A stretch of DNA of 64,000 nt, taken from Onchocerca volvulus (Eukaryota > Nematoda > Chromadorea > Rhabditida > Onchocercidae). Made by a program: the position numbers and the translations under genes. Location of the stretch: the NCBI GenBank assembly GCA_000499405.2, contig HG738139.1:15538858-15602857 (forward strand), read 5' to 3'. Positions 37,933 to 49,903 of the stretch are shown in pieces (position 1 is the stretch's first letter; each line of letters starts with the position of its first letter). A model generated the notes under the pieces. That model saw only the letters and a program-made list of their open reading frames with translations, was not told the origin of the DNA and searched no databases.

Positions 37933-38036
37933 CATAAATTATTGTTACTAATTGCTACTACAAAATAATCACTAGTTATTATTTTAACAGTAATTAGTGG
38001 CTATTTTACAGCAGCAATTAGTAAAAATAATCTATG
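37933..38036. repeat. 45-bp imperfect foldback (14-nt loop)
   Basis: The arms at 37933-37977 and 37992-38036 are inverted copies matching at about 37 of 45 positions; all but one of the differences are transitions. The shared core is TAGCAATTAGTAA. It is a decayed foldback element or a hairpin-RNA locus. Confidence 0.7.
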
Positions 38037-39112
38037 GTTTCTAAATTAAGATGAAATAAATGAAGATAATTATTCTGGAGAAAATTTAAATTATATATAT
38101 TTTAAAAATTAATATATTTCACAGTGAAATATATATTTATCATACTTTTTTGATCTGATGGAATAATTGATTGAGCAAGATTAATCAGGCATACTAATAA
38201 ATGTAAAAGTACTTTAAAAACGATTAATACAAAAGTTTTGTAATAATTCCAAATTTAATTCTCTCTTCATTCATCAATATAATCAAAATTATTTTCAGCA
38301 GTTAATACAATACACTTCTCTAATTGGATTAATTTAAAGTTGTTTCCATTTAAAACTTAGGAATACATCAAACATGTTATTCTTTATTATTGAAATATTA
38401 CTGATTAGAACATTATTGTTATTTAATTCTTCCGTTAGATATATGAAATTAAGTAATTTCAACTGCTTATTAAATAGATCATTTAATTACAACAGCAATT
38501 GAAAAATATATTTCAAATTTCCTGCTTATAATTGTAATAATACGGGCAAAAATTATATTGTACTATATCGAATTTAAAATTGATTAAATTTGTATTAATT
38601 AAATTTGATCAAGGAATTTGGAACACTTTGATAGTAAAATTTTATAATATCAATTGTTTGGACTTCAATATCAAATTCGTTAGATAATAATTCGTTCAAT
38701 TTTAATAATCACATTTTAATTATATTAATAAAAAATTTCATTTCAATATTTTAGCTTTTAAAAATCGTTTTCTTTTGGTCAAGATATAAAAGATAACCAT
38801 GTAAAGTAACATTTAAAATGCATTTTAAAAATATAATATTAGTACGACAATATACGATGTTATATGCTTCAAAAAAGTATTACTATTATTATTTTTTATT
38901 TTTATTATTATTGAAAGAAAATCACAAGAAAACTCGCATCTGTTCCTAATCTATAATTAAAATCTTATCCGTCTTTAAATCAAAAAAGCAAAAAAAAAAA
39001 AGAATCAATTTAATTTAAAACTTAGGCAATTATTTTTCTCCTCTCTTTCTAACTCATACCGGATTATATCACTTAATGCATGATTTAAATAGATAAATTT
39101 ATATTAATAACA

Positions 39113-39238
39113 ATATTATTTACGCATTCTTTTTCTTTTTTTGCAAAATAAAATTTTTTTTTTTTTTTTTCATTAATTGGAAATACCAGGAATAATGTTA
39201 TTTACGTATTCCCTTTCTTTTTTTGCAAAATAAAATTT
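39113..39238. repeat. direct repeat, two copies of about 45 bp
   Basis: TATTTACG.ATTC, then TTTCTTTTTTTGCAAAATAA and AATTTT, occurs near 39117 and again near 39199, about 82 bases apart. It is intergenic. Confidence 0.6.
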
Positions 39239-40732
39239 TCCTGCAATATATGTAGCGTACGAAATGCAATTTCTGAATCTTTCTAATTACTTTTATTTTA
39301 AAAAAATTTTGGGTAATTTTGAATTTTTTGGAGTCAATGCTTCCTCTTCCAAAATAAAATTTTAAAAATTAATTTTAGAAATTTTCCTCATAAAATATGT
39401 TTAAAAGTTTACTGTATTTAAAGTAAAGTATTTTAAGAGTTGAAAAAAAAAAGGAAAAAAAAATTATTTCATGAAAAAAACAAACAAAAAAAAAAAAGTT
39501 GGAAAAAAAGAAAACATCTTTAAAAAATCGAGAGAAAGACTGTTATAAAAGATTTGAAAACTATAAATTTGGATATTAAAATGCTAAACAACAACGATCG
39601 ATAAATATTAACGATAAAAGAAGAAAAAAAAAAAAAAGGAAATGATCAGGTGAATTAAAAAGTATAACTAAAAGATAAATATAACATTCGAGAAAAAATC
39701 AATTTTGGCATCATATCACTATAAAAAAAAAAAAAAAATACAGTAGGAAAATTGCATGAAATATATTCACTCAACCATATATTTACTAAAACTTTTCGGA
39801 CCATTTTTTAAATTAAATTACATGCCATTTTAATAATATGTTGTATTGTTTCAAAAATACAGTAACAAATCCCAGACATATCAACAGATATGAAAATATG
39901 ATGGTATTGTACGTATTACTGTATTAATTAATCAGGTTCTGTACAAAAATCCATTATAATTTGATAAATGTTGTGAAAAAAAAGAAGTACTGTAATTAAT
40001 AAATTAAGTGGATGTTTGTATTTGATAGATTACATAAATTGTAGCACTAATCTGAATTAAAATACTTACTTTTGAAAACAAACATGCAATTTAGCTGTTA
40101 AGATGATAAGGAAATAAAGAGGAAGAATTCCTGGGTTATTTATAAGTTTTTAATAGGTTATTTAATGAATTATTAACAAGTTTCCTCGGTTATTTAATAA
40201 GTATTCAATGCACATAAAAAGAATATCTTTCTCACTATGAATGAAATGAGTAAGTTTATCATTTCTTGAAATAAACATAAAACATGACAAAATATCACAA
40301 TGGAACTCAAATGAAGATGAATGTTAGCTGAAGTAAAAAAAATTATGATTCTTTTGTAAAATCGTTGAAAAAAAAAAAAAATTGAGCTTGTAAAAGAAAG
40401 AACTTAGGATAGCAACAATTCCAAAAAAAAAAAAAAAAAAATTCTTGCTTCTTTCCTTCCCTGCCTTGATTTCTCTTGATTCATTTGATAATAGTACAAA
40501 AGAAACGATTATCATCACTTATATAATGTCTTTTACATATTATTAAAAGATTTAAATAGATAGAAAAATGAATTATGCTTTTCGATTTCAATCATTGTCT
40601 CATTCTTCGCCGACTACCGAAAATTCCTATCATTTAAATCTTTTCTAAAAAACAGAACTGAAAATCCATCACCAGATTCAAAACAATCAATAAAGCAAAA
40701 TCAGATCAATCAAAACAAAACAATAGAACAAT

Positions 40733-43700
40733 TCAACATATCTGACATATTTTTGGTTTGTTGATATAACGAAAAGTTCTTTTACCAAACGTTCCACGCG
40801 AAAATTTATGCCGTAGTCGTCGTCGCAATGGAATTCCAACCTGAAAATTCGACACCTTCAGAAATGTTTCTTCATGTTTAAAATTTCAAAATATTAAAAA
40901 TAAATTTGCAAAACTGATACATAACTTTCATCGCTTTGATAGAATTTTTAGAAAATCCATAAGAAATCACAGAATAAACTGCTCTACCGATGAAAGCTCA
41001 AATTTCAAATCAGAACGTAAACATTAAGCTATTCGAATATCAGTTAAAGGAGCATAAAAGAAAATATAAATGTTGCAAAATAATTCGCGAAAAATCTGCA
41101 AAACATGTACTTTAGGCAAAAACATTATGCATTTTATTATTCAAACCAATAATTACAGCTGAAATGAATACTTCAAAAATAAAAATAAAAGACTTTTTTT
41201 GGCATCTCTAATGTGCCCAAAATTTATTCCAGTTTGGAAGGGGGGGGGGGGGAGGGAAAAAAAGAATTATCAGCAAATAAACAAAATCCTTCACAACTTA
41301 CCACAGCTTCAATTTCCTTCTTATACCTTAACGCCACTTCCTTCACATTGATTGGTTCCTGCTCCTCCTCCAGATCAACAAATTTTAATAGGAAGCTGGA
41401 AAAAGGAAAATTTCAATCAGTGATAGCTAAATTTGACTTAATCGGATCAAAATGAATGATTCGATGACTGAAATGTAAAAGCATTCTAGGAAATTCAAGC
41501 ACGGCAATAATCCAATATAAATATTTCATCAATGAATGAACTGACTTTTTCAATCATTTTACTGATTCATTCATTCGTCAGAGATAGATACAAAGAAAAG
41601 TGATATATGAATAAAAGTGACTTGAATTTTAGGGTTCGATTTTTCTTAGCATCAACTGCTTCATTATTTAATTTGAGCAGTAGATGCTAGGATTAGATCA
41701 AACATCCACCAATGCATTAATATAGAATGATCAAAAATAAAAAATGAAAAAAGAAGATTACCTAGGTCCACAAATCTCTTGCAGAGAATAATGTGGTTTG
41801 TAAAAGTGATCGAGATCATGGAGCGAATCAAGCTCATTAAATGGAAATTTTTTATCGGCTGTAACTCCCCAACATCGCATCAATGCATCCATAGCGGCCA
41901 TATCGACTGCTATAGGTATCGTTTCTCCAGGACCTTTAGGCATTTCGTTAGAAATACGAATAGAACTTTTGTAAACAATTATATGGCTATTCAAATAAGT
42001 ACATGAATAATCAAAAAATAAAGAAATGAGAATGTTTTCGTGAATTCCATCCAATTGTAGAACCACTTCTCTACAAGAAGGGCAATTGACCTGAACCTTT
42101 TTTCTTTCTTCTCTAACCTTTTATCCCTATCCTATCTTATTATAAAGAATTAAGCATCGGCAATTTCAAAGAAGAAACGAACAACAAAGGATTTGAAGAT
42201 TACAGTAGTATCGCTGTAAATCAACAAACGTACAAAATATGTTAATTTATGTTCTTTGCGCTTATTGCCCCTAGTAAACTTGTCAATTCTATAGGTCAAA
42301 AAGTGGCATAAAGAAAGCAGCTGCCTATTTTTCCATAATAAACATATAGAAAGCAGTTGTCGTTTTTATGTGATAAACAAAATTAACTTTGACATTGGTT
42401 GAGAAATTTGAAATGAAGATTTCTAAAGAGATAATATATAATTTCTCAAACATTCTTGTTGACCACTGTTTATAAAACGATAAATTAGAATATTGGTTTT
42501 CTTTTTTTTTTTTTTAAGAATACTGATTTTCTAATACTTATCATTCCATATACTGTTTATTTATCTATCATTAGTATCATAAACATAATAAAAATTTTGT
42601 TTCACTATATCTTATTAAAAGAATTTCCAATAGCTTAAAGATACTGCATACATTTTAGAATATTAAAATCAAAAGCTAATGGTTAAATAGAAGTATCGAT
42701 TTATACTAAAAAAAATTTTTTTGTCTTTCTGAAACATTTTTTTTTTCTTGTTATCAATCAAACAAACAAGTTTTATTATTACCAAAACTATCGCCAAAAC
42801 CTCATATGATACAATATATTTCCATGAAAATTTTTCTGACTGCATATTAGTTTGAATATTCTGAGCATTATAAAGGTATGTCCTCTTTCTTTCAAAAAAT
42901 GAAATGAAAAATTCCGTAAATGGTCAATTTGCAGATCAAAAAAAAAAAAAACTTTTCAATTTTTAAAAATAAGAACTAGTGATTTTTCAGTTTTTCAGTT
43001 TTAGGTAATTAGATACTAAAATACAAATATATCATAATGAACTAAGATATATCTGTACTGTGACCACTCTCAAAAATAGTTTGTCCTACCCTATTAAATT
43101 ATGTATACTTTATAAAGATATGTAGACTAATCACTATTTGCAATTAAGAAACCAATTCATCGAAAATTCATAAAAGAATAATTTAGAAAGATTTCTTGAA
43201 TTCCAATATTCACTTTAAAATTTAAAACATTAATTACCTTACAGCAAATCATAAGACCCAAAAAATTTTCTAAATGAGAGATATTTCCATAGTGAAATAG
43301 AAAGTACAAAAAAATCTTCATTCAACTGATGGCAACCATAAACTCTAGAATTAAATATTAAAATCGAAGCTTCGAAATCTTATGCCCTCAAAAATTACCA
43401 TGAATTTACAATAAGAAGGGAAAATAATTTATAATGAAATTTCATACAAAAGATCATAACGCATTAGTAAAATGAATAAGTGTGTCGATTTGTGATTCTT
43501 CTTCAAGATTTCTTTTGTTTTTGATTACAGAACTTCTTCAAATTTATTTTTGCTTAAATTTTGCAACTGTCAACTTAATCTTATCAGAATAGTTGTCTTA
43601 ATCGATCGTAAAAGTTAATGAAATGATTTTTTTTTTTTTTTTTTTTTTTTTTAATTATAAAACTATGAGGACAGTGATGTACAAGGAATTAAAAGTGAGC

Positions 43701-46259
43701 TTTTAAAAAAATATATATATATGTATTTTTTCATTAACCTGATCGGTTATTTCTGATTATTTGTTAGATTATCCTGTATGTATATGCCTAATGGACTCTC
43801 GTTGACTTATACAAAGCCCAGCACAATGCTTAGGTCTTTCACCTCGTAATTCATTTTACTGCATCACTTCATTCGGATCATTAGGAATGATCTGTCTCAC
43901 ATATCTTTTCAAAATTTCATTTTATCTGTTATCGCTTTCATTGCTAGCTTTTCTTATTGTATAAGAAGCTAATTTATTTTTACTTAATTAAACCTAACGG
44001 AAAGAAATTTTAAAGCAATAAGTCCGAATCTTAACCTTGTCCAATAAGTTTCTTATCAGCGTAGATTCCAGCAATAAATATCGGTTCAGCACTAATTTCA
44101 CCAGCAGAACGCAAGAGACGAGGTTCCACTTCGACATTGCTATTGGAAGACATGAAGCGCCGAAGCACTTCAAATGGTTCTGCTAATGGGAACACTTCTT
44201 CGATATCCAAATCAACTAACTGCGCCATGATTACATCTCGGATTAAAGCAACGGCTCTGCAACTTGATTCAATGGATTTATGGCAATCCTTATTCTACAG
44301 ATGATTTTATCTTATTTTCCTGGAGACCTCACTTGCTTTTCGGAAGAAAACCTAAAATTACGAATTTGTGCGGCAATATTTAATTAATATTCTTTACTTA
44401 GGACATCTGAAGCAATAAATCTTATCAAACCACCAAAGAATCCTCCCTGTCATCTTGTTTTGTTTCTTAGATCTAATTATAATGTGTAGTGCTAAAAAGG
44501 AAATTTTGCATATGGTTAAAAATTCTGAAAGTATCACTTCATAGTTAAAATTATTGACGGCAAAATTTTGTCACTTTCTTCTTTTTTTATTTTTGAGGAT
44601 TGATTAATGAGAATTTACAAAACCGATCATTCCGCTTTGTAGAAACAGAGTTTACCTTTGGTAAGGTAATGCTGCGATGAGAGCTTTAAAGGCATTACAT
44701 AAAGAAGCGTTTGACGGTGGGAATTCAGCAGTACGAATCAAATTATTGATACCCAAATAAGTAGCCAAAGTTGCGATCTGTTCATCAGCAATTAATTTCA
44801 AGGCTAAATTAGTAATGAGTTCTTCTGGAGCATGAAGCAAGCCATATCGTAAATATGCGCATGTACTATTCCATAGAAGTTCACTTCCTGCAGCATACTG
44901 TTTAGCATACATCTATTGAGCGATTAGCTATTAGATGATTTAAGAAAATCATCTAGATTCATAACAAGGCTATGGCTGCTACAAAAAATATATGAGAAAA
45001 TGAAAAGAATTCTTAAAGTTATTAAATAGAAACAGGTTATTTTCTAATATATAATAATCTTAGTTAATGTCTATTATCCATTGGAAAATCTATTTTAATG
45101 ATAAATCTAGTTTTTCAATACTAACATAGTCATTCTTGAAATAATAGTAATCGAACTATTATACTCAATTCTTTTCCACTCTTACAGGAAACAAAGAAAC
45201 GTAACCATGCTGAATAAGTTGTCTGTTGTGCTCTTTCATTCCATAACTTTCTTGTTTACTTGGTTGAGCATTTGCTGATTCCTCCGCTATATCAGCTCGT
45301 TGATAAAAAGAACTATCGGTAAGTGCTTGAATCAGCACATCCTTATCCGTTTCTGGAGCACCAATTCGATGGCCAAAGGCATAAATTTCAGAATCATAAT
45401 TCCTGTATTTAAATGAATTCAATAATTTGAAAAATCCTTTTATTTTTATTTTTCTCCAGTTTCTTTTAAATTGAAGAAAATAAAAATCCGATAAATGAGT
45501 AATGAAACAAGTTTTTATCAGAAAAGGATTTAACTATCAAAAGAGAAAAAAAATTATAAGGCCTGAAGAATCAGGCGAGCCAGAAAACTATATTTGTATG
45601 AGTAAAAAGAAAACACAAGAATGATGGTTCATGAATATATCAGGTTTTAATATCATACCAATTAGGATATGCAGATCGACTTAGCACAGGATCAGCTCCA
45701 GCTAACATTCGTCGATGATATAAATCTTTTAGATACGGCCTTTCCCATCGTGCTCGAATATATCGCCCTATAAATGTCTTATATTATAAATTTAATAATT
45801 TAAATATGAATTAGTCGTTTTTTAAGAATTATTCGAAGGATGCTTACTAAATTAAACTTTTTTAAAGATAATTTCTCATTTTAGTATCCTTTCTTCAATA
45901 TTGAATGAAAAGTTTTCAATGTATATTTACAGTATAATCAAATCTGTAATAAATTTAATTCGACATCCAACAAATATCATATCAATTAATATTTATCACA
46001 TCGATAATTTTTACAAATACATTATATTATTGCATCTGTAATTAATTTTCCTACAAATTTTATGTATTGTTTAAATCTGTATTAAACTGCATACTACGCC
46101 TTATAAAATGAAATGGAAATTTGGATTAGGCCTCGCAAATGGAACTCAAATTGAACATGTTTTAAACTCAAATTGGAAATGTTTTAGGAAAAACTTACAA
46201 GATATTGACAATACTGGTCTTCTCGTTACGAGCAAGAACTGCGATATCAATGATGCCAT
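40733..46259 (-). CDS. mrpl-44: mitochondrial large-subunit ribosomal protein mL44 (MRPL44), 8 exons
   Basis: mL44 is a structural protein of the mitochondrial large ribosomal subunit with a degenerate RNase III fold and a double-stranded-RNA-binding domain. The assembled protein is 412 residues. The start gives a mitochondrial presequence ([20 protein letters not shown]). Then follow [19 protein letters not shown], the RNase III-like region ([37 protein letters not shown]), a helical part ([26 protein letters not shown]) and the dsRBD end ([31 protein letters not shown]). The basic C-terminus reads [20 protein letters not shown]. The RNase III signature acids are not retained where NERLEFLGD would lie, as in other mL44 proteins. 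Exons in coding order: 46259-46199, 45767-45659, 45402-45186, 44912-44656, 44256-44036, 41933-41762, 41395-41302, 40840-40733. Phases agree throughout. A poly-T run immediately precedes the ATG, with no acceptor, so this transcript may not be trans-spliced near its start. Confidence 0.93.
41240..41252 (+). repeat. 13-base G run in an MRPL44 intron
   Basis: Thirteen G, then AGGG. On the minus, transcribed strand it is a C run. It is the only long G/C homopolymer in the window besides the C6 at 14481, so it stands out strongly. Confidence 0.85.
43627..43652. repeat. 26-base poly-T run in an MRPL44 intron
   Basis: An uninterrupted T run in the 2.1 kb intron between MRPL44 exons 44256-44036 and 41933-41762. 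The rest of that intron holds nothing I can recognise. Confidence 0.8.
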
Positions 46260-46929
46260 CAAAAAAAAAAAAAAGTTATGTCTGTCCCAGCCTGTCCTAG
46301 GCTCACCACTACCACCAGTAAACGAAAGAGCTTGGTGCCATCAAATTGGCTAAATCCAGGTTAAGGGCAACCCGCGAAGATTGGAATTTGGATTTATTCA
46401 AATTTAGGAATACCGTAGATAGTTCTTGAACTTCGTTCGGAGTAGAGAAAGTAAGAGAGCTGGAGGTACAGTATCCCAAGGATTCTTGGATAATTTTGTG
46501 AACAACAGGAAAAACATGGATTAATATTCATTTCTTTTCCTATCGAATTCTATTAAATCTCCCGATAACTAGATCGCTCCGTGATAACTATATCTCCTGC
46601 TAATTTGTGGTACAATTGAAGTAGCATTCGAATATGCGACCATAACTCTATTCAAGCTTATGCAATTTTTCTATCGAATTCGCAAATCTATCAGTTAAGT
46701 TTTGCTCTGAAGTAAAATTCCGTTAATCAAATCAAAAAATGTTATCATGAAATAATTGTATTATCATTTTATTCTTTTTATTTTTCTTCATTTCGTATTT
46801 ACTTTTTTTTTAATAAAGATTAAGGGAAAAAGAAATTTCTAATGCGAATTTGACACAAAATTTTTTTACATACTTTATTGATGTCATTTTCCTCCCATTT
46901 AGTTTTTTTTTTTTTTTTTTTTCTTAAGA

Positions 46930-47235
46930 TGTATTTCATTGCTTAATTTCATTAATTATTCGTAGAACAATATTGATGTTTACTTCATTATTTGTTGCTT
47001 TTTCATTGTTTAATTTCACAAAGTATTTACAAAATGATATTGATGTTTGTTTCATTATTTTTTTCATCATTAAATTTTCATAGATTGTTTCTTTTTTTTT
47101 TCTCATTAATTTTTTCATTGTTAATTTCACTAACTATTCGCAGAATGACATGTTATTTGTTTCATCGTTTATTTTTTTTCATTATTTAATTTCATGAAAT
47201 ATCCAGACGATATTGGTATTTGTTTTGTTTTGTTT
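46930..47235. repeat. minisatellite, unit about 65 bp, about 4.5 diverged copies
   Basis: Units follow the pattern TTTTCATTGTTTAATTTCAC, then ..TATTCGCAGAATGATATTG, then ATGTTTGTTTCATTATTT. Copies begin near 46938, 47000, 47064, 47112 and 47180. Divergence is moderate and unit length varies through T-runs. Confidence 0.65.
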
Positions 47236-49791
47236 TTTTTCTTTTTTTCTCTATATTGATGAATTTTTTATAAACTTTATATAAATGAAAATATTATAGA
47301 AGCGAATCATATATGTATTTGATTCTCTTTAGGATTTTAGCATTAGTTTAATTAAACGATCATTTACTATAATTCATCTTCCAATATTTATGGAAATAGC
47401 CAGATTCATTAATATTATGCATTCTTTTCAATAATATCTGATATTACATAACCATACATGATCTTCCGAAAAGGCAGAATCTGATGACACAGGTCATTTC
47501 TTGAGAATATCGAATTTATCGCTATATTTGCCGCATCATTTCGCGATATTGCTAAATTCGGAGATTTTTATTTGTCATTTTTGTGTAATGCAGGATTGAA
47601 CAATATTTTACACCGAATTTTTCGACAATACTATCTCTATCAATACTATGCATCGCCTTTCGAGAATATCGAATCGATAATCTTTTGAAAGAATTTTACC
47701 AATTCCACAATCGAATAAATCCACAGCCGGATTTTCTGTAAATACCGGATTCAGTATTTCCAGCGGATACTAAATGAGTACAAAGAACGTAATGGTATTT
47801 TCATGAAATTATCATGTAGAACAAATTTTGATTGGCGATTGTTTGTTCAGTTGTTTGTAGCGACAAATCAATCAGTGTGACATATTTCTTGTATACGGTC
47901 CAATTATACAATCACTAGCACAACAACGAAGACAATCGGATTAAAACTATTTCGTTTAGGTCAAAGGTCATATATGAACTTCTCTTTATTGTGGTCTTCG
48001 TTATATTGGTCGTGCAAATACCATCTCCACAGTGGCAAAATTCCCGATCATTTCAGTAATTAGAGAAGATTCATCTGGTGTTAACTTTAAATGTGTAATC
48101 TGGGCATGAATCTAATTGCAAGAAAAATAGCACACAAAAGAGAGAGTTTTACGATATGGATTGTCGGTTTGGATAATGAGATGTAAAGCAAAAGGAGAAA
48201 ATAGCAATTTTAAATTTCCATCCCGCCTGGACCCTCCAATAGACAATCTTTTGCCTTTTCTACATCTCTGAGATTGTTGAGGAAACGTTGATATGAGGTT
48301 TTTCATCCTGATGCCTGATGCCATTCTCCTTCTTCACCACTTGCCGCTCTATTTTTTCATCGAAAGAAAACTCGTGGTCATTTCTTCTGCTCCTGGTCAC
48401 TTTCGAATCATACATGGTATTTTTGGATACCATTGCAGAAAGGATAGTAATATATTATTGGAAGTGTTTGAAGCAAGGAAAAAAAAAAGAATGTGAATAC
48501 GAAACGTCCTCATTTTGACCTTTACCTTTGAACCACATTCCAATATATCCATCATTTTTTCTCACTTCTACATCTAACACACTCTATTGTCTTCTCTCTT
48601 CTTGCCAATCGAAATTGACCTCAGTTGAATTTGCATGTATATTTCCCGGAAGTTACAATCTTTCACAAATTTTCATGATTCTCATTTGATTATGACAAAA
48701 AAAAATCTTTTCGTCTACATTTTAACTTTTAATAAATATTTAATATTTATATGAGCTACCAAAATTACTTCGTAAAGTTGAAAATCCTTTCTCGACTATT
48801 TGTAGTACTTTGTTTGTATTCAAATAACTCGAGAAAATAAAAAATGCAAATAATAAAATTTCTGTGTTTATTCGATTATTCATCATATTTGATTTAATAA
48901 TACTTAGATTATTTTTGTCACATAAAACATTTCATTGTGTTGCATAATTAGCTACGAGTGATAATTATTTTTCTTTTTTTTCTTTTTTTTTTTTTTATGA
49001 GAATTTTCAATGACCCCAGAAAAATGGAAAGTGAGAATGGCATAATAATGGACATTTTAATGACATGACCCTATTATCAACATTTCAGTGAAATGAATCG
49101 ATTATAATATATGACCTGGAGAGTCGATTGCAATGAATAATCCAGTAGCAACAGCAATATCATTGTACGAATTATTAGAATGATTTGACCTGGATGATAT
49201 TATAGGTAAGTGGTAGATCATACAAATCATTGTGAAATGTCCTCAAAAAAAAAAAAAAAAAATAAAATTAAAAAATATCTTTTAATATTCAGAAAAAAAA
49301 TCTTACAATTATGATATTAACCTTTTCAAAAAAAAAAAAGGAAAAAAGAAATTCTCTTAATTAACATTTAGAAAAAAAATTTTTTTCTTTCATCCCATTA
49401 TTCATATTTCTTTCATCATTTTTTTCTCATTCTTTTTTTCTTTTTTTTTTCGCAGGCAATCTGTTCAAAATCTGCTCAAACTGTTACTTTAATCCTCTCA
49501 AGTAATTAAATGAATGCAGTAATGGAGATTGCATGAAAAAGTGTATGCCAAATATAAATACCGTACATTTACAACAAATTCATTAATAAATAATGCAAAT
49601 ATTAAAAGGGATGAAATGATTAATATTTTTTTATATAAGTTATAAAATATTATAGTTTCAGAAGAAATTTTGAAATTAATATAAATATTTATCTTGCACT
49701 TCAATTTTTCTTTTTTTTCCCGCCGGATATTTAAATAAATTAAATTGTAATTTATCTTTTCTAATTACTTATTCATAATTAACTTCAAAAG

Positions 49792-49851
49792 AAAAAATTG
49801 TTTCCATTCTATATATATATATATATATAAATAGAATGGAAACAATTTTTT
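49792..49851. repeat. perfect 21-bp inverted repeat around an (AT)n core
   Basis: The left arm at 49792-49812 (AAAAAATTGTTTCCATTCTAT) is the exact reverse complement of the right arm at 49831-49851, with an alternating AT spacer of 18 bases. It can extrude as a cruciform or fold as a hairpin. Confidence 0.85.
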
Positions 49852-49865
49852 GTTATATAATAAAC

Positions 49866-49903
49866 AAGTAAATAAATAAATAAATATATATATTTATTTA
49901 CTT
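49866..49903. repeat. AT-only palindrome
   Basis: AAGTAAATAAATAAATAAAT followed by ATATATATTTATTTACTT forms a near-perfect palindrome 14 bases after the previous foldback. The two together make an approximately 110-bp structured patch. Confidence 0.7.

Larger units (their letters stand above)
35243..40732. other. very AT-rich intergenic region downstream of pdf-1 and MRPL44
   Basis: This separates the convergent pdf-1 and MRPL44 genes. I see no credible coding exon on either strand. It is dominated by A- and T-runs and holds a pdf-1 poly(A) signal (35314), a degenerate short tandem repeat (36675-36845), a long foldback (37933-38036) and a direct repeat (39113-39238). Confidence 0.5.

Noticed and set aside
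47480..47720. Repeated GAATATCGAAT/CGCGATATT blocks suggesting a decayed mobile element
   Set aside because: Only two imperfect blocks, no terminal repeats or coding remnant that I could trace.
48112..48518. Overlapping ORFs on both strands in a less AT-rich patch
   Set aside because: No recognisable domain, signal or exon structure; the frames overlap each other, and the composition alone is not enough to call a gene.
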